Below are positions 43,209-55,065 of a stretch of 64,000 nucleotides of DNA, one piece after another. The notes below the pieces were generated by a model. It saw only the letters and a list, made by a program, of their open reading frames with translations. It was not told where the DNA came from and made no database searches. How positions within the stretch are numbered: position 1 is the stretch's first letter; the number at the start of each line of letters is the position of its first letter. Where the stretch lies: NCBI GenBank assembly GCA_964036045.1, contig OZ038387.1, positions 15,502,920 through 15,566,919 on the forward strand, read 5' to 3'. Position numbers and translations under genes: made by a program. This DNA comes from Eutreptiella sp. 'Long Island Sound 2002' (lineage: Eukaryota > Euglenozoa > Euglenophyceae > Eutreptiales > Eutreptiaceae).

Positions 43209-46188
43209 CATTGCTGAGCAGCGACTGCCGGGGCCCAGAGTATGGGTTGGGGCAGCACATTTCTTTGGGGACCCTGCGGCGGTTTCATTTTCCTAAACGG
43301 TCTGTTTGAACCGTGATGGGCCGTTGTGGCTTCAACGACGGCAGAGCCGGATCACTGACCGGAACTTGGTACAGCGGTGTCTCGCAGGGCTGTTGTTGAT
43401 GGCAATTCAAGACTGACTGGCGGCGCTGCGGGGCTCAACAACGATAGTCTCTTGCTAATAGACCAGCGGCCGTTGGATATTTGCAAGACTGTTATTTAGT
43501 CTCTAACCCCCGTGTAATTCTGTGGGTCGATTGGAATGCCAGTCCGAATTAAATCCCAATTGAAAAATATATTGCGTTGATTGGTCGACGGCAAGATTTG
43601 CCCACCAACCGCCCCCCCGCACCCGCTTTGCTTTTGCCCCGGTCGTTCTCAATGTTGCTGCTGCGCCTGTGGTCAATGTCGCTGCTGTCAAAACAGGCGC
43701 AGCAGGCGGCAGTTGTCCTCACGGGATCCTGGTCACAAGCCTGGGACTCCCACACCCCTTCATCTCGTGAACTTGGGGCGCACAGTGACAGGTGCCCCGG
43801 CAGAAGGTAGTGCGACCGTATTGCCTTGCGAGCGGTTGCACGATGTTATGCCATGTAAAGTGGGATGGGATGGGCAGGCCGTCACCTGAAGAGTACGAGG
43901 CGCAGAGGACGAGGAGGGCTGGAGCAGCAGCAGCAGGAGAGGAGGAGCAAGAGAAGGGGGTGGATGACGGTTCCAGGGGCTCTTGATCTATTGGGACATG
44001 TGGGCTCCGAAGCTTCACCTGCCAAACGGCACCGTCGACTTTCTTGATGATGCCTTCAAGGACCCTGACCGTAGGAAATGGGAAGGGGCATAGGGTGGCA
44101 GGGCTGAGTCCCGCTTCACGAATCCGATGGGAAGGCTATCCCAGGCGTGCTCGACACGTAGCCCCACAATGGCATAGGGGCCTTTTGGCCGCCCTTCCAA
44201 CGGACAGGCATCACGTCCTGAACATTCTGATGATCTCCTGATGATCCATTGCTCTGTGGTTTCCAAAGTACGAAACAAGCACTGCCCTAATGAGGAAGTG
44301 GCGACGCTCACGCACGGCGCGTGGCCTGTGCATTAGTCATGAATGGGAACGTGGAGCGAACTCCGCGCTTGCCCTGCAGACCATCTCCGGGCGCACCACC
44401 AGTATTTCTGTCCAGAACCGATGGCGAACGCATTGAAATCCGGTGGCAAGATGCTGAGCATTTTCGTTGACGAAGTTGTGGATCCGAGATCCTTTTCTTC
44501 TGCATCTTTTTTACGGTGCACATCTCTTCATTTTTGTCCGCGATGTAGATCTTGCCAGCAGACCTCTGCCCACAGAGCACAGTGCCGATGGTGCAAGGGA
44601 GACAAAGTTGCTGCTTTGGTACAGTTGGTCCAAAAAATGTTACCACAGCGCAGCATACGTCCTCACACTCACACTCCTCGTCACGCACGGATCATTTTGA
44701 GGCGTAAATAAGTCAGGGTCCTTGACCCCACCCCCGACGTTTCCGGAGACCCCCCGCCCCCTCCCCCAAGTGGTCCGGTATTTGTTCTGGTCGTATCCCG
44801 TACTTTGAGGCGGTGAAACCGTGTTTGTGTCTTCAATTTGTCGCCCCTTCCCTTGCCCGCTGGATGGGTAGGCTGGCCCGAGATAAAGCGATTCAAGAGT
44901 CAATAGTCAATCAGTGCACTGTGGTTATGAGGGGCTTTTCCAAGGGGCACGCCCCGAAACAGGTACCCACCGGAACATCGCATCAAAGGCGGCACCGATA
45001 AAGCCACCCCCCAGACCAAGACACCTCAATTAACGGCCAAGGAGTCTGACGGGGAATGTGTCTGTTGCTTCCGCCGGTAAGCATGGGTGACCATCCAATG
45101 TACCAGCTTTGTGTTGTTGGTGCTGGAACGGGTGAATGAATAATTTGTGTCACTAGTCCGGATCCCCTTGCAATGCAATTCAAGGAGAGAGAAAGAGAGA
45201 AAGAGAGGCAGAAAGAGGCAGCAGAGCCCGTATGGTGAAGGGGTGCGGGGCACGCCGTTCCAACTGATTGGGGAGAGTTGGCATTGCGCTGGTGAGCAAT
45301 CATCAGTTTTTGTAAAACACCCCAATCATTCGCTTGTGCAGTTCCTCCAAAATTTGTGTTTTTTATGGATCTTTTGTAACACGGCCATGTCGCTGGATGA
45401 TGAAGTATGTTTTTAGTCCTTGTCAAAACAAAGTGGCAGAGTTTGAGCGGGCCCTTGCTGGAAGGTGAGCTGCACGAGGCAAAGCCATCAATGAGATTGC
45501 GGTTGATACATGATTTTGGCTGGCTCTTCATAATGCTGACATAGAGGGCTGATGTATCCCTTTGGGTTTTGAAAGCATCATGCAAGGATAGTGTGGCTGC
45601 AAGCAGAGCCACGCAGTGTGATATGTCCGATTTGCAGCGTACTGCCTGGTGAACATGATGTTCTGCATTTTACATCCATGCTTTGACGAGTGCTTTGTGC
45701 ACTGTCATGTGTAGTGTGTGCTACATGCTGTATGCTCCGCGACCTTTTTTTGCACACCGTGTCTTTTTTTCTTTAGCTTGATTGCATTGTCCAAAGGAAA
45801 CGCGCGCGACTGGTTGTGCAGCTAACTTGGAATGGCGAATGAATTCTCTTCAACAGGTATAGCAGCTCCTGATCATCTTTGCCTCGCCCTCAGCCGTAAG
45901 CTGCGACCCCTGTTCTTGCCTACACTTATCATCATCCGAAACCCTGGCCCTCCCACCATTTGAACGTGGCCTTCATCCTGGAAAATCCACAGATGATTTC
46001 CTGGTAGCTTGTCCAAGCCAACGCAGGGATTGCCTTGAAAGTTTTATGTGAAATGATGGTGTTGTGCGTCCCTGTTTTCATTTTTAACATACTGTGCCTG
46101 TGTTTTTGAGCTCTCTGCAACACTCTGTGCATCGGCTCCCGATATTCAAATTTCCTTGGGCTGTGCGTAAGCCACCGCTGGTATATGG
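43209..46188. other. Intergenic stretch with decayed coding-like fragments
   Basis: No gene is supported. Two minus-strand segments look coding over short distances: around 44075-43900 (RVLEGIIKKVDGAVWQVKL in one frame, GRPKGPYAIVGLRVEHAWDS in the overlapping one) and 45612-44983 (209 open codons beginning MALLAATLSLHDAFKTQRD). The two frames at 44 kb alternate, as expected of a frameshifted remnant. A GA-rich tract occurs at 45183-45225. Confidence 0.35.
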
Positions 46189-46524
46189 CTACCTCTGAGA
46201 TTGCATCATTCCTTCACCGAGCTCGGCATTGGGGGCGAAGTTCACCCTTTTTCTGTCTGGATCCGGCCAGGGCACTGTGCTGCTTTTTTTTTTTGAAGGC
46301 CTTCTGAGACCTCTTGTTTGCCTCCAGTTGGCTGCGTCCTGCTTATAGCCCCCCCTCCACCCTAAAAAAAAACAGCACGCGTCATCATAGGAGCACGGAC
46401 GCAAGTTTTCTTCATTTGCAGGAACTGAAGGCAGGCCAGTGGTTATCTTTCCTCTGACAAGCCAAAAGATGATGTTTTGGTGGTCGAACTCAACGGTGAT
46501 GGGGATCACCAGGGGAGGCACCAT
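46189..46524 (-). CDS. Possible ORF, 111 codons, unknown
   Basis: An ATG at 46524 opens MVPPLVIPITVEFDHQNIIF, then WLVRGKITTGLPSVP, a Lys-rich SKKKSSTVPWPDPDRKRVNF and an acidic end. The frame is open further upstream to 46944. Composition is protein-like, but the opposite strand is also open over the first half. No family is recognised. Confidence 0.3.
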   Translation of the reverse strand: MVPPLVIPITVEFDHQNIIFWLVRGKITTGLPSVPANEENLRPCSYDDACCFFLGWRGGYKQDAANWRQTRGLRRPSKKKSSTVPWPDPDRKRVNFAPNAELGEGMMQSQR

Positions 46525-46871
46525 CACGGCACGCGCATGTTCTTGTTTGGGGCGGGGTCCACTTGCAGCCGAGACCCAGCAGCTGCAGTGGAGTCGACGC
46601 GTTCTTTGTGAGGGTTGGAGGAGGTGCTGATGGCACAATGCCCTCGGAGACTGCTGGTTCCCGCCCACAGCCATTGCCATAGGAGGCACTGGGCTGTCGC
46701 CGCCCTGTTTGGGATGCCCTGATTTGCGGCGCGCACGCATCACCAACTCTTGTCCGTCAAAGACTTTGCACCGGCTGTGACGGGAGCCCAGCCGTCGCAG
46801 CTCCACCGCTGCACACCGCCCTTGCCCCGCTCCCCTTGTGCTCTGGCCCGCTACGCACCCCGGTTCCTCAG

Positions 46872-48219
46872 AGGCCGGTGCTGGAGCCCTGGAGGAGATC
46901 CGGCCGGGGCGGCACCTGTGGGTCGAGAGCTGGGCCCCGCCCACGGCACCTGCGGCACTGGTCCTATTTGTCCACGGCTCGTGCGCCCATGGCCGCCAAT
47001 GCGCAGATCAGCTCGCTTTTGTACGCCGCAGGCTGCAGCAGCGGGCGGCGCTCGCCACTGTCTGCTACGACCATTTTGGGTTCGGCAAGAGCGCCAAGCC
47101 GCTCGATGTTTGTCCAGGTGCTTCGCGAAGGGACCGAATGTAAGCAATTGCAGGGTGCGGCGGTATTGCTGGCAGTCGCAGAACAGGGCATGGCCGACGG
47201 GGCCGTGGTAAAGTAACCGACGGGCGGAGAGGTTACCGACGATACCGAATGACCGACAGCGGGGGTGCAGTGCCCGACGGTGGGTGGAGTAACCGACTAA
47301 AACGGTCGTAGACTGAAGCGGCAGTGGGTGGATGGAGTCTGTGCGGATGTTGATCGTCGGGCATCAGCAATTTCTTTCACGGCTACCTTGCCCCCCACCC
47401 CCTTTTGAAGTTTCCTCATGGGCATGGGGGGGGGTCACTTGGCCCAAAAAGCACAGGAAATCCTTGGCGCCGAAGAAAATTTTTCTTCAGGTTTATCCTG
47501 GAGCTGCTGCAGTTTTAGTGCTACCATTGTGTGGTGCAATCCCCCCCCCGGGGGAAATTTCAAGGGGGTGGCAAGGTACGGAAACCTGCTGCGTTCGCCC
47601 AGGTGCGTACGGCGTGGAGGAGCACTACAAGGACTTGCTCGCGGTGTATGAAGGGAAGTGTTTGGGGCACAAGGCCCCGATTTGGGTCGTGGCGCACTCC
47701 TTCGGCTGCTTGATGGCGGTGCGGCTTGCCGCCGACGCCTCGGAAGGCCCGGCGAAGCTCGTGCTGATTGCCCCGCCGCTGCCGCCACTGCGCACGCCGT
47801 GGATCATGCAGCTGCCGGCCTTCGGACTGGGCTGGCTCCAGCGCTCCTTGACCGAGGCCTTCCTGGCGCTCGCCTTCCATCCCCAGACCCTTACCACAAA
47901 CACGGCGCTGGTGGAGCAGGAGCGCGCGGCCGCCAACGCGAACACCCCGTGGATCTTCAAGAGCTTTTATCAGAGCTTTGCGGCTTCCGAGTGGCTTCAG
48001 GACATTGACATTTTGTTCGCGATACCGCCGGCGGTCCTGGTCGTTTGCGGTGACGGCGACCGGGTCACGCCTGGATCGCGGGCGGTGAGCGACCGGATGA
48101 CGAACGCGCGACTGCGGGTCGTGGAGGGCGCCGGGCATCAGGTCATGCAGGAACGCCCGGACGCCGTCAATGCGCTGCTGGAGGAGTACTTTTTCGGGGA
48201 CCCCGCCGCGTGCTCGTGA
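46872..48219 (+). CDS. Alpha/beta hydrolase, ABHD8-like, two recognised exons
   Basis: The product should be a serine hydrolase (lipase/esterase type); the substrate cannot be inferred. Recognised exons are 46872-47117 and 47603-48219, joined in phase (donor CCAG|GTGCTT, acceptor TTCGCCCAG|GT) across a 485-bp intron. Visible: strand and oxyanion motif VLFVHGSCAHG, a CYDHFGFGKSAKP loop, nucleophile elbow VVAHSFGC (A-H-S-F-G, with Ala for the first Gly), acid VVCGDGDRVTP, and catalytic His in VEGAGHQVMQERPDAV. A TGA stop follows FFGDPAACS. The exon at 46872 begins after CCTCAG with a partial codon, so a 5' exon with the start codon is missing. About 287 residues are seen, near the usual fold length. 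Confidence 0.85.
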
Positions 48220-51200
48220 GGGGGCCGAGTCCGTAGCCAAGCAGTTTGTGTTCGTTCGTATCGGCCGCCCCCCAGTCGGTGGTCCCTTCGCGGGCCTGCG
48301 CTTGAAGGAGAGAGGGGCCGCAGGGCCGTGCGGCAAAGGCCTGTAAAACCGGTTGGCCTCGGTTCGGAAAGCGGTTGAGGAGCACGAGACGACGGTTACA
48401 AAACCGTTGCAGCCGCGGTTGGAGTTGGAAGGACACGGCTGGAGCGTAGCTGCCGGTTACTGTGGAGGAAGGGAGGTCATCTCCCCCCCTTCAAGCGCCG
48501 GACTGTCTCTCAGGGGGTTGTCTGCCAACGGCCCCGAGCCCACGCACCTGCGTGTACGCAGGAGGGCCAGACGCACGGGGGTGCGTGTGAATGCACCCCT
48601 GACAGTGGCAGTGAAGAAACACACTTGTCACCAGCGTCCGCCCCGTGAAGCCAGGCAGAGGCGCGTTCGACCGAGCCAAGTCCTGGACGCGGCCGGTCCC
48701 CAACGCCCTGTGGATGTGACAGAGGCGGGTATTGGCGGGTGGCACATGGTACGGGGCGGACCCCGTCCCCCCGCGGCTGTGGGCGCACAGCGATACGCAC
48801 CGCTGCGTGAGGGCGTTTCATCAACCGTTGTTGACTCGTGATCGACCGCCTCGGAGACATCGCTCGCATCCACCGACGTGATGTACGAGGAGGAGAACGA
48901 CTCAAGAGTGGGCCCGTTAGCACTGGCGCCCGGAGGCTCTGCATTCCGTGCATCGCACGCCGTGGCATGTCTGTTAAGAAGGTGTACAGGAGGCAGTTGT
49001 TGCATTGGCTCTTTTCACTGAGGGGCCCCGAGGAGGCTCCCGACAGAACCAACAGGAACTCGGACATGAAGACGGTAGTGATGAAGGACACCGGTCCCTC
49101 CGGTCCCAAGGCGGACCAAACCCGCTAGGCCCATGCTCCATGTCTCCGGATGTTCAGTGGCAAAAGTGGTAGTGTTACTAGTGATCTGGTCGATTGGTTC
49201 CCGGTTATGGTCCTCGTTGTTGCTGGGGCTTGTCATTTTGCTTCAGACACTGCGACTGAAGTGTAAGAGGCGGTATGACTGCGACAAAGGGCGCTGGTCC
49301 ATGCCCCAAGTAGCTGTTGAGGGGTGGTGGGGATTGTGGATTGCAGAGCGTGGGAGCGGGTGGTCGGTTGCTGTCGGATGCCTGCGGTGCCTGTGGTCCA
49401 GGACCGGCACCCAAAGCCGCGGTGCTGGGGGAAATGCCGGCACGACGATACCGGTGAGCTTGGCGAGGGCGTTTTTTCCCACCGTTGCTGACTCTTCATC
49501 AATGGCTCCGGCACATCGCTCGCATCCACCGACGTGATGTACCGGGGGACCAGAGCGACTCCAGAGTAGGCACTTTTGCACTGGCGTCTGGAGGCACTAT
49601 ATTCCGTGCACCGGACCATATCTCTCAGGGACGGCCAAGGGGTGCCAACACGGCGCAGAATGGGGGGAGTAGCACGCAGTGCGGGCACGGTGCAGATACT
49701 CCCCTAATCTGGTGTTTTTCATACCTTTTGGTGTTGGTCATCAACATGTGCAAACACACTGGCAGGTATGTGCATGCTTTTTGAAGTCTGCAGGGGTTTC
49801 CAAGAGGTGAGAGACTCAGGGGGTAGACGGATAACATTTTTGAGAGAGGTGGTGGAAAAGGGGGGCGGTCCGAAGACAACGGACACCGCAGGGATGGAGC
49901 ATTGTTTTACAATATGTGCATGGGGACTCCCTGATCCCTGTTGCACTCATTCTTCCAGGTGTAACATATAAATTGGCACAGTTATGCTGTTTTCTGTACT
50001 CTATGCTTTGCAGGTAAAATAGGCACTGGGATACGATGACACCCATTTTCCCCATAAGACCTTGCATACCAGGTGCAGTACGCACAAGAGGCATATGGAC
50101 CCCTTTATTCCCATTACCTGGTATAACAGTCGTTCCTGGCTGCCAGTGCAGGGACCTCATTTGGGCCCACATCACCTTGTGTATGTGCAGGAGGATACTT
50201 TTGCGGCCTTTCCCAGTATCTAGGTCCCAGCGTCCCCTCATGTTCGAGGCAAAAAATTGGCTTGAAAAGTGGTAAACTCAGTTTTGGACAAAAGCTGGTG
50301 CTGAGAGTGCATGCACAAAGGATGCCGGAAACAGACTCTGCGAGGTTGCTTCACCTCGTCAGACCTTTTTGCAGTCACTGGAATCCATAGTGCACTATCA
50401 GAACCCACGTGCCCAGCAGCTGGAGGAATACAGCGCATATGCAGCACCACGGCGTTCTGCGAGGGCCATTCTCTGAAAAGCGGTGTCAGAGGCTGCCGGA
50501 TTTTGGGACCAATACATGAGGACCTCACGGAATCTCTGACTTCCCAGGCCCCAACTGCGTGTATGTGTGGGCGACAGGGTTGCCAAATTGCGTCACTCCT
50601 GCTTTCAGAAAGGACCTTGCTGAACTTTTTGTTTATGGCCTGATGAATCTGTCACGGTGACCAGTGCCCTGCCATCGCGCTGGTTTTCGTCTTCATTGAC
50701 GTTGTGCAACCGCGTAGTGGTGTCCCTGGTTTCCTGCACGAAGTGTGTGGGCGAAGGGGAGGGGTTGATGGCGAAAATAGGCCAGTGCACTTCATGAGTA
50801 CAGTGTCCCCAGGCCCAGTAATGGACCGTGGGGCAATCCCGATGCCCCCCCACCGCCCCGTTCTCCACCGCCTTTTGCCCCCAAGTGATCACCCACATTT
50901 CATTGCCAAGCGCATCATGGGGCGCGGGACCAGCCAATGTGCAGTGCTGTCAAACGGGGGATGATGCAGTGCACTTGTGGGAGGGAATGCCACTGCAATT
51001 GGGCCGGTGTTGACGCTCGGGGAGGGGGTATAGCCCGGGACGGGGCGAACCCAAACTCAGCTTTCGGGAGAGCCCTTGCGCGCCATTGACCGCCAAATGT
51101 TGTGCCACGCACGCAGAAGAGAGGAGGGTACGAATGGAACGGACTGCGAGGGTTCGGGGGTTGAAAAAGGGGCCTCCTCTGAAGCCTGGGGGACGGCATA

Positions 51201-51500
51201 CCTCCTGTGCAGCCCCTGCCGCAGCCGAAACGCCTGGATGTCATGGACAACCAGTTGCTTAGTACAATCCTCACACCCTTTGGGGGGGGGGTCAAAGGCC
51301 GAAAACAGGTTTGTGAACCGAAGATAGGCCTCCAATTTCGGGCACCCTTGAATAAATTTTCATTTTTTTTCCTGCGGAAAAGTTTTCTGATGTGAGGGGG
51401 GTGAGTGGGTGGGTGGGTCAGCTGTGGTTGGCCCCAAATGACCCCCCCCCCCCAGGGGTTTGCAGCAATGGCCTGGTATTGACTGCCCTATGCCACGCAG
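48220..51500. other. Unassigned stretch with a direct repeat
   Basis: No gene is supported. A direct repeat of about 140 bp occurs at 48810-48950 and 49468-49610 (shared core ACATCGCTCGCATCCACCGA followed by CGTGATGTAC). Minus-strand frames at 50937-50605 (MWVITWGQKAVENG...) and 50241-49816 (HIHKVMWAQMRSLHWQPG...) have a protein-like look, but the plus strand is equally open, so I do not call them genes. Confidence 0.35.
48810..49610 (+). repeat. Direct repeat pair of about 140 bp
   Basis: Copies at 48810-48950 and 49468-49610, about 658 bp apart. Shared blocks: GCGTTT...CCGTTG-TGACTC, ACATCGCTCGCATCCACCGA, GATGTAC, GAGTNGG and TTCCGTGCA. Read on the minus strand both give ITSVDASDV, so they may be duplicated pieces of a former coding sequence. 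Confidence 0.55.
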
Positions 51501-51571
51501 GGCTGGCCACAAGGGGGAACGTTAGCGCGCCGGGCATCTTTTGTGACCCGTGCCCCACCGGTGGCCTTCTA

Positions 51572-51961
51572 GCAGATGTTTTGATTTGGGATGGGTATGG
51601 ACCTTCTCGTACCCGAGGTGATTTCTTTGATTTCGAAGTTGGGGGCCACGATGGTGCTTGTAAAGGCCGGATTCATGTCATTGTGCCTCTCATTGGAAGA
51701 AAGAATGGCACTTTGACAGCCCACCAACAATGTTACAATGACGTGCACGGGTGGTATAGGGCATAGGAGCATGTCCCGCCTCATGTTTGGACTGACCAAA
51801 GCAACTCGGCCGCCACGCAAGATGAGGCAGAGGATGAGGCAGAAGTGTGTGTGTTGTGTTGCCAGAAGCGCTCCACCGTCGCAGTTTGTGATGAGTGTAA
51901 GGAGCACTATTGTACTGAATGTATTGACACCCACTTTTGTGGGACCAATGTTGTTTGTTAA
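51572..51961 (+). pseudogene. DDE transposase 3' remnant, copy 1, internally deleted
   Basis: The frame shows GACKGRIHVIVPLIGRKNG and QQCYNDVHGWYRA, then a TAG, and continues in the same frame with EHVPPHVWT and a zinc-binding cluster (CVLCC, CDECKEHYC, CIDTHFC) to a TAA at 51959-51961. Against copy 2 it lacks the segment from the RIEHLFARMW helix to YGPW, which holds the presumed catalytic Glu, so it cannot encode an active enzyme. Confidence 0.7.
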
Positions 51962-52128
51962 GTACAATACAGATGACAGTTGGAGTTGCTGAAGTCACAG
52001 ATATGCTTTATTATGCAACGTGCTTTGTAGGGAAGGTGTGCAGTGCAATGTGGTCTACTTGGGGGGCTTCTCCATGAGAGGGTAAGGGGGAGCCTTAAGC
52101 GCAGTGCGCGCGCAGTGCAACTATTTGG

Positions 52129-52692
52129 GTGTCTGGCCGTACTAGAGACCCATACTTTGTGATACTAGGGGCCCCTAGGGGCATCATGGTGACCCCTAGC
52201 GTAGGTTTTGACTTCTCCATGGATGGTGCATACAAGGGGCGCCTCCATGTGGCATGGCCATTTATCGGTCGAAAGACGTTGACCGAGCGGCAAAAGGAGT
52301 ACAACGATGTTCATGGTTTCTATAGGGCACGCATTGAGCACTTGTTTGCACGCATGTGGCATCGGGGCATCGTAAGGAACATATGGAGGGGATCCGGTAC
52401 GGAGTTGCATGAGTACGTGCGTGTACTCTTGCATTTGCAGCAATTTTTGATTCGAAGACAGGTACGGTACCCTCCATATGGTCCATGGGAACACGTACCT
52501 GCACATGTATGGACCGCACCTACACAGGAGGACAAAGATGATGAGGATGTTGTGGGTGATGATGGGGATGTTTGTGCCCTTTGTTGCACCAAGTTTGACC
52601 CTGAAAAGATGTCCATGTGTGACAAGTGTGAATTGCAATATTGTACGGATTGCATTGACACGCACACATGTGACAGTGTGACATTTCTTTGA
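52129..52692 (+). pseudogene. DDE transposase 3' part with C-terminal zinc cluster, copy 2
   Basis: The frame reads FDFSMDGAYKGRLHV, GRKTLTERQKEYNDVHGFYR, ARIEHLFARMWHRG and VRNIWRGS. An Asp in a D-G-x-Y-x-G motif and a Glu in an R-x-E-H-L-F helix are the second and third catalytic positions of DDE_Tnp_4/Harbinger-like transposases as I know them. A cluster C-x2-C(C)-x10-C-x2-C-x4-C-x2-C-x3-H-x-C closes the protein (CALCC, CDKCELQYC, CIDTHTC). The N-terminal half with the first catalytic Asp is absent upstream, where GC-rich repeats and copy 1 lie, so I call it a 5'-truncated pseudogene although its frame is intact to TGA. Confidence 0.75.
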
Positions 52693-52956
52693 TTCTGCAA
52701 CTGTGTCATGTTGTGCACACAAGTTGCGTATTCTCAATGTGTACTTAGTTGACAATGGACCAGAAAGACAGTTGTGTGTTCTTGAGGGTGGCGACCAATG
52801 CGCTGTTCATGGCCTTTCCAGATGTGCATGATGTGTGTTATGTTCAGGGAAGGTGGTTTGCAACTTTCTTGAGCTGGGGCAGTTTGGGTCACCTAATTCT
52901 AAGGGCGTTTCCAAGGGGTGTGCTTGGGGGCTCTTCCGGGGGAACATAGTCTAAAA

Positions 52957-53066
52957 GTAGCGCGCAGTGCGCGCGCAGTGCAAAGATTCCCCCTAAATCT
53001 GGGGCTGAAGTCGGGATAGTTGATAGAAAAGTAGCGCGCCGGGCGCGCGCCGGGCAAACATTCCCC
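52957..53066 (+). repeat. GC-rich duplicated motif next to the transposase remnants
   Basis: Two adjacent units: AAGTAGCGCGCAGTGCGCGCGCAGTGCAAAGATTCCCCC at 52957 and the variant with CCGGGC in place of CAGTGC at 53029. The same motif (GCGCAGTGCGCGCGCAGTGCAA) lies at 52100, just upstream of copy 2, and a shortened one (TAGCGCGCCGGGC) at 51524, upstream of copy 1. The motif therefore brackets each remnant. Confidence 0.6.
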
Positions 53067-54213
53067 CCAAGACCTCGGACAAGATAAGCACAGGGCCAAT
53101 GTTGGCTACAGCCTTGGCCATAAGGCAGTCGGAGGCTCGTGGCATTGTAATGCTGCATCCTGTGGTCAGACCCCCGTACCTCACAAAATGGCGGCGCGAG
53201 TCGGCAATGTTGTGGGCGTATTTGGATCTGACGCCCTGACGTACTGATGCCCATTGAGCGCATGGACTTTGGTGTGTGCACAGCACCCCATGCAGCTCTC
53301 GTGCCAAAAGGAAGGGTCATCGTTTAGAGCGCCGTCAATGCACGCCACTGGGGCTGGGATCGGGGGAGGCTTACAGAAGGCGAGGAAGAGGGCACCAGCA
53401 GTGTTAACAAGGAGGGCAGGGCAGGGAGGGGCATCTGGTTGACGGAGATTGCGTCAAGATGCGTCTGAGACGAAATGGCATGCGCCTGTCCGGCCCAGTG
53501 CTACTGTACATGCTTTGTCGTGCACGGGGGGTGGGGTTCCATAAAGGTAGGCTTGTTACTGTGCCGGTAGCCAGTGCTACGCCTTGTAGCCTACTTGTCG
53601 ACTGAGGTCCCGGGTGTCTCGAGAGTGGGGCAGGAAACATGCATTTATGTCGGCTAGGGTGGAATGATTGTCCCACTCACTGCCACTCAGGCACGGGGAG
53701 TCAGCGAGCACCTAGTATCTGCAAGTCCGTTGGCCACAGTCACCCATTGTAAGGCTGGTGTTTGTGTGGTCCCTGCGTTCTGGGTTTGCAGTCAACGGAT
53801 GGCAGTTGATGGTTGACGGATAGCGGTTGATGGTGAGCTGGGTAGTACAGTGAATGGTGGTGCACAGAGGTTGAATACAGTTTGCGACCGCCAGCAAAAG
53901 CGTCCAGCACACACAATTGGTAAAGTGGATGCAGTCCGAGGCCTGCAGGCAGCATTCTGTTGCTCACCTCTTTGCACTCACTGCAGTTCTGGTCAGGCAT
54001 GAGGGAGGGTTTGCGGCAATGGGCTTTCTTGACCACACCCGCAAAGTTGCACCACACCCCCGGTATGCGTAATGGCATTTGCCCTCAGCTGAAGACCTAG
54101 CACCCTCGGCAAAACACTGCGGACAGGGCAGGTGACGATCGATTTGCCTGTTACCGGGGTCATCGGTAGCTCTATGCCAACTACAATGGTTTGCACGGGG
54201 TAGGGGCAGTGGC

Positions 54214-54801
54214 GTGCCCAACGCCACCGAGCATGCCCTGTTCCCACAAGAATGCAATGTGGGCAGCAAGGGAAGGCAGGGCAGGAGCATCCGAAGGGCC
54301 AGGATTGCAAGATGGTGTGCACAGGTGTCAGCAGACATGATTTCGTGTCGCCATATCCCTGCTGAAGGCAAAACAAAGGTGTCATGCTGCTTTCAGTTTC
54401 TCTTTTGTTTGGTGCGTTCAAGGAGGGAGCTCCAGATGAATCTTTTGATTCCATGGCTCCACGCACAAGCACCATTTGAAGTGGTCTTAGGTGTCCACAC
54501 GAGTCAAGGGAGATTTGAAGCTTCGCTGTGTGGTATTGTGCACAGCCTCTTCCCTGGTGCACTCGCGGGTGCATTGAATGCACTCCCCTGGGGTGTGAAA
54601 ATGTGGCCCATAACAGCACCCGCGAGCCCTGTTGTCTCAGTTTGTGGGACGGAATCAGCTGCACTAGGGGATATGTGGGTCAAACTGCAACGCGGTGAAC
54701 AGAGTGGCCAGCGAACAAATAGATCATTAGACTCTCGTAGGCATCCGAGGTGCCATGCTTGGAATTGTATCATTGCAGTCTGTCATGCTGGAATGGCCTG
54801 A
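54214..54801 (+). CDS. Possible ORF, unknown
   Basis: 195 open codons with protein-like stretches in the second half (FEVVLGVHTSQGRFEASLCG, LFPGALAGALNALPWGVKMW, SVCGTESAALGDMWVKLQRG). No family is recognised. The first half is less convincing and may be non-coding, so the true exon may start near 54430. On the minus strand at 54140-53750 Cys-rich pieces (HLPCPQCFAEGA, QNCSECKEV) hint at a decayed zinc-finger gene. Confidence 0.3.
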   Translation: MPNATEHALFPQECNVGSKGRQGRSIRRARIARWCAQVSADMISCRHIPAEGKTKVSCCFQFLFCLVRSRRELQMNLLIPWLHAQAPFEVVLGVHTSQGRFEASLCGIVHSLFPGALAGALNALPWGVKMWPITAPASPVVSVCGTESAALGDMWVKLQRGEQSGQRTNRSLDSRRHPRCHAWNCIIAVCHAGMA

Positions 54802-55065
54802 GGGCAACATTTGTGGACGTTGTGTTGCTTGTTGACATCCGGGGATGTGTGTGTGGGGGGGTGCCAGAAGTACTGATATCCGGCAACAGACCAAAGCTGG
54901 TGGGAAGCGAGTGCGTGAACAGGGCGCGCAAACCAGAATGGTGCCGGTCAGCCCCGATCTCTCGTCCCTCCCTGCCTCCCTCCCTCCCTCCCTCCCTTCC
55001 GACCCACCTTTCTCAGCGTCTCTTTTCATCCCCCCCGGTGGTTGCATGTACTGAAAGCCCCAATC

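Noticed and set aside
41937-43211. 424-codon antisense frame across exon 9 of the membrane-protein gene
   Set aside because: It is the shadow of a GC-rich exon with strong third-position bias. The plus-strand frame has clear membrane helices and a spliced context; the antisense product is Arg/Gln-rich without motifs.
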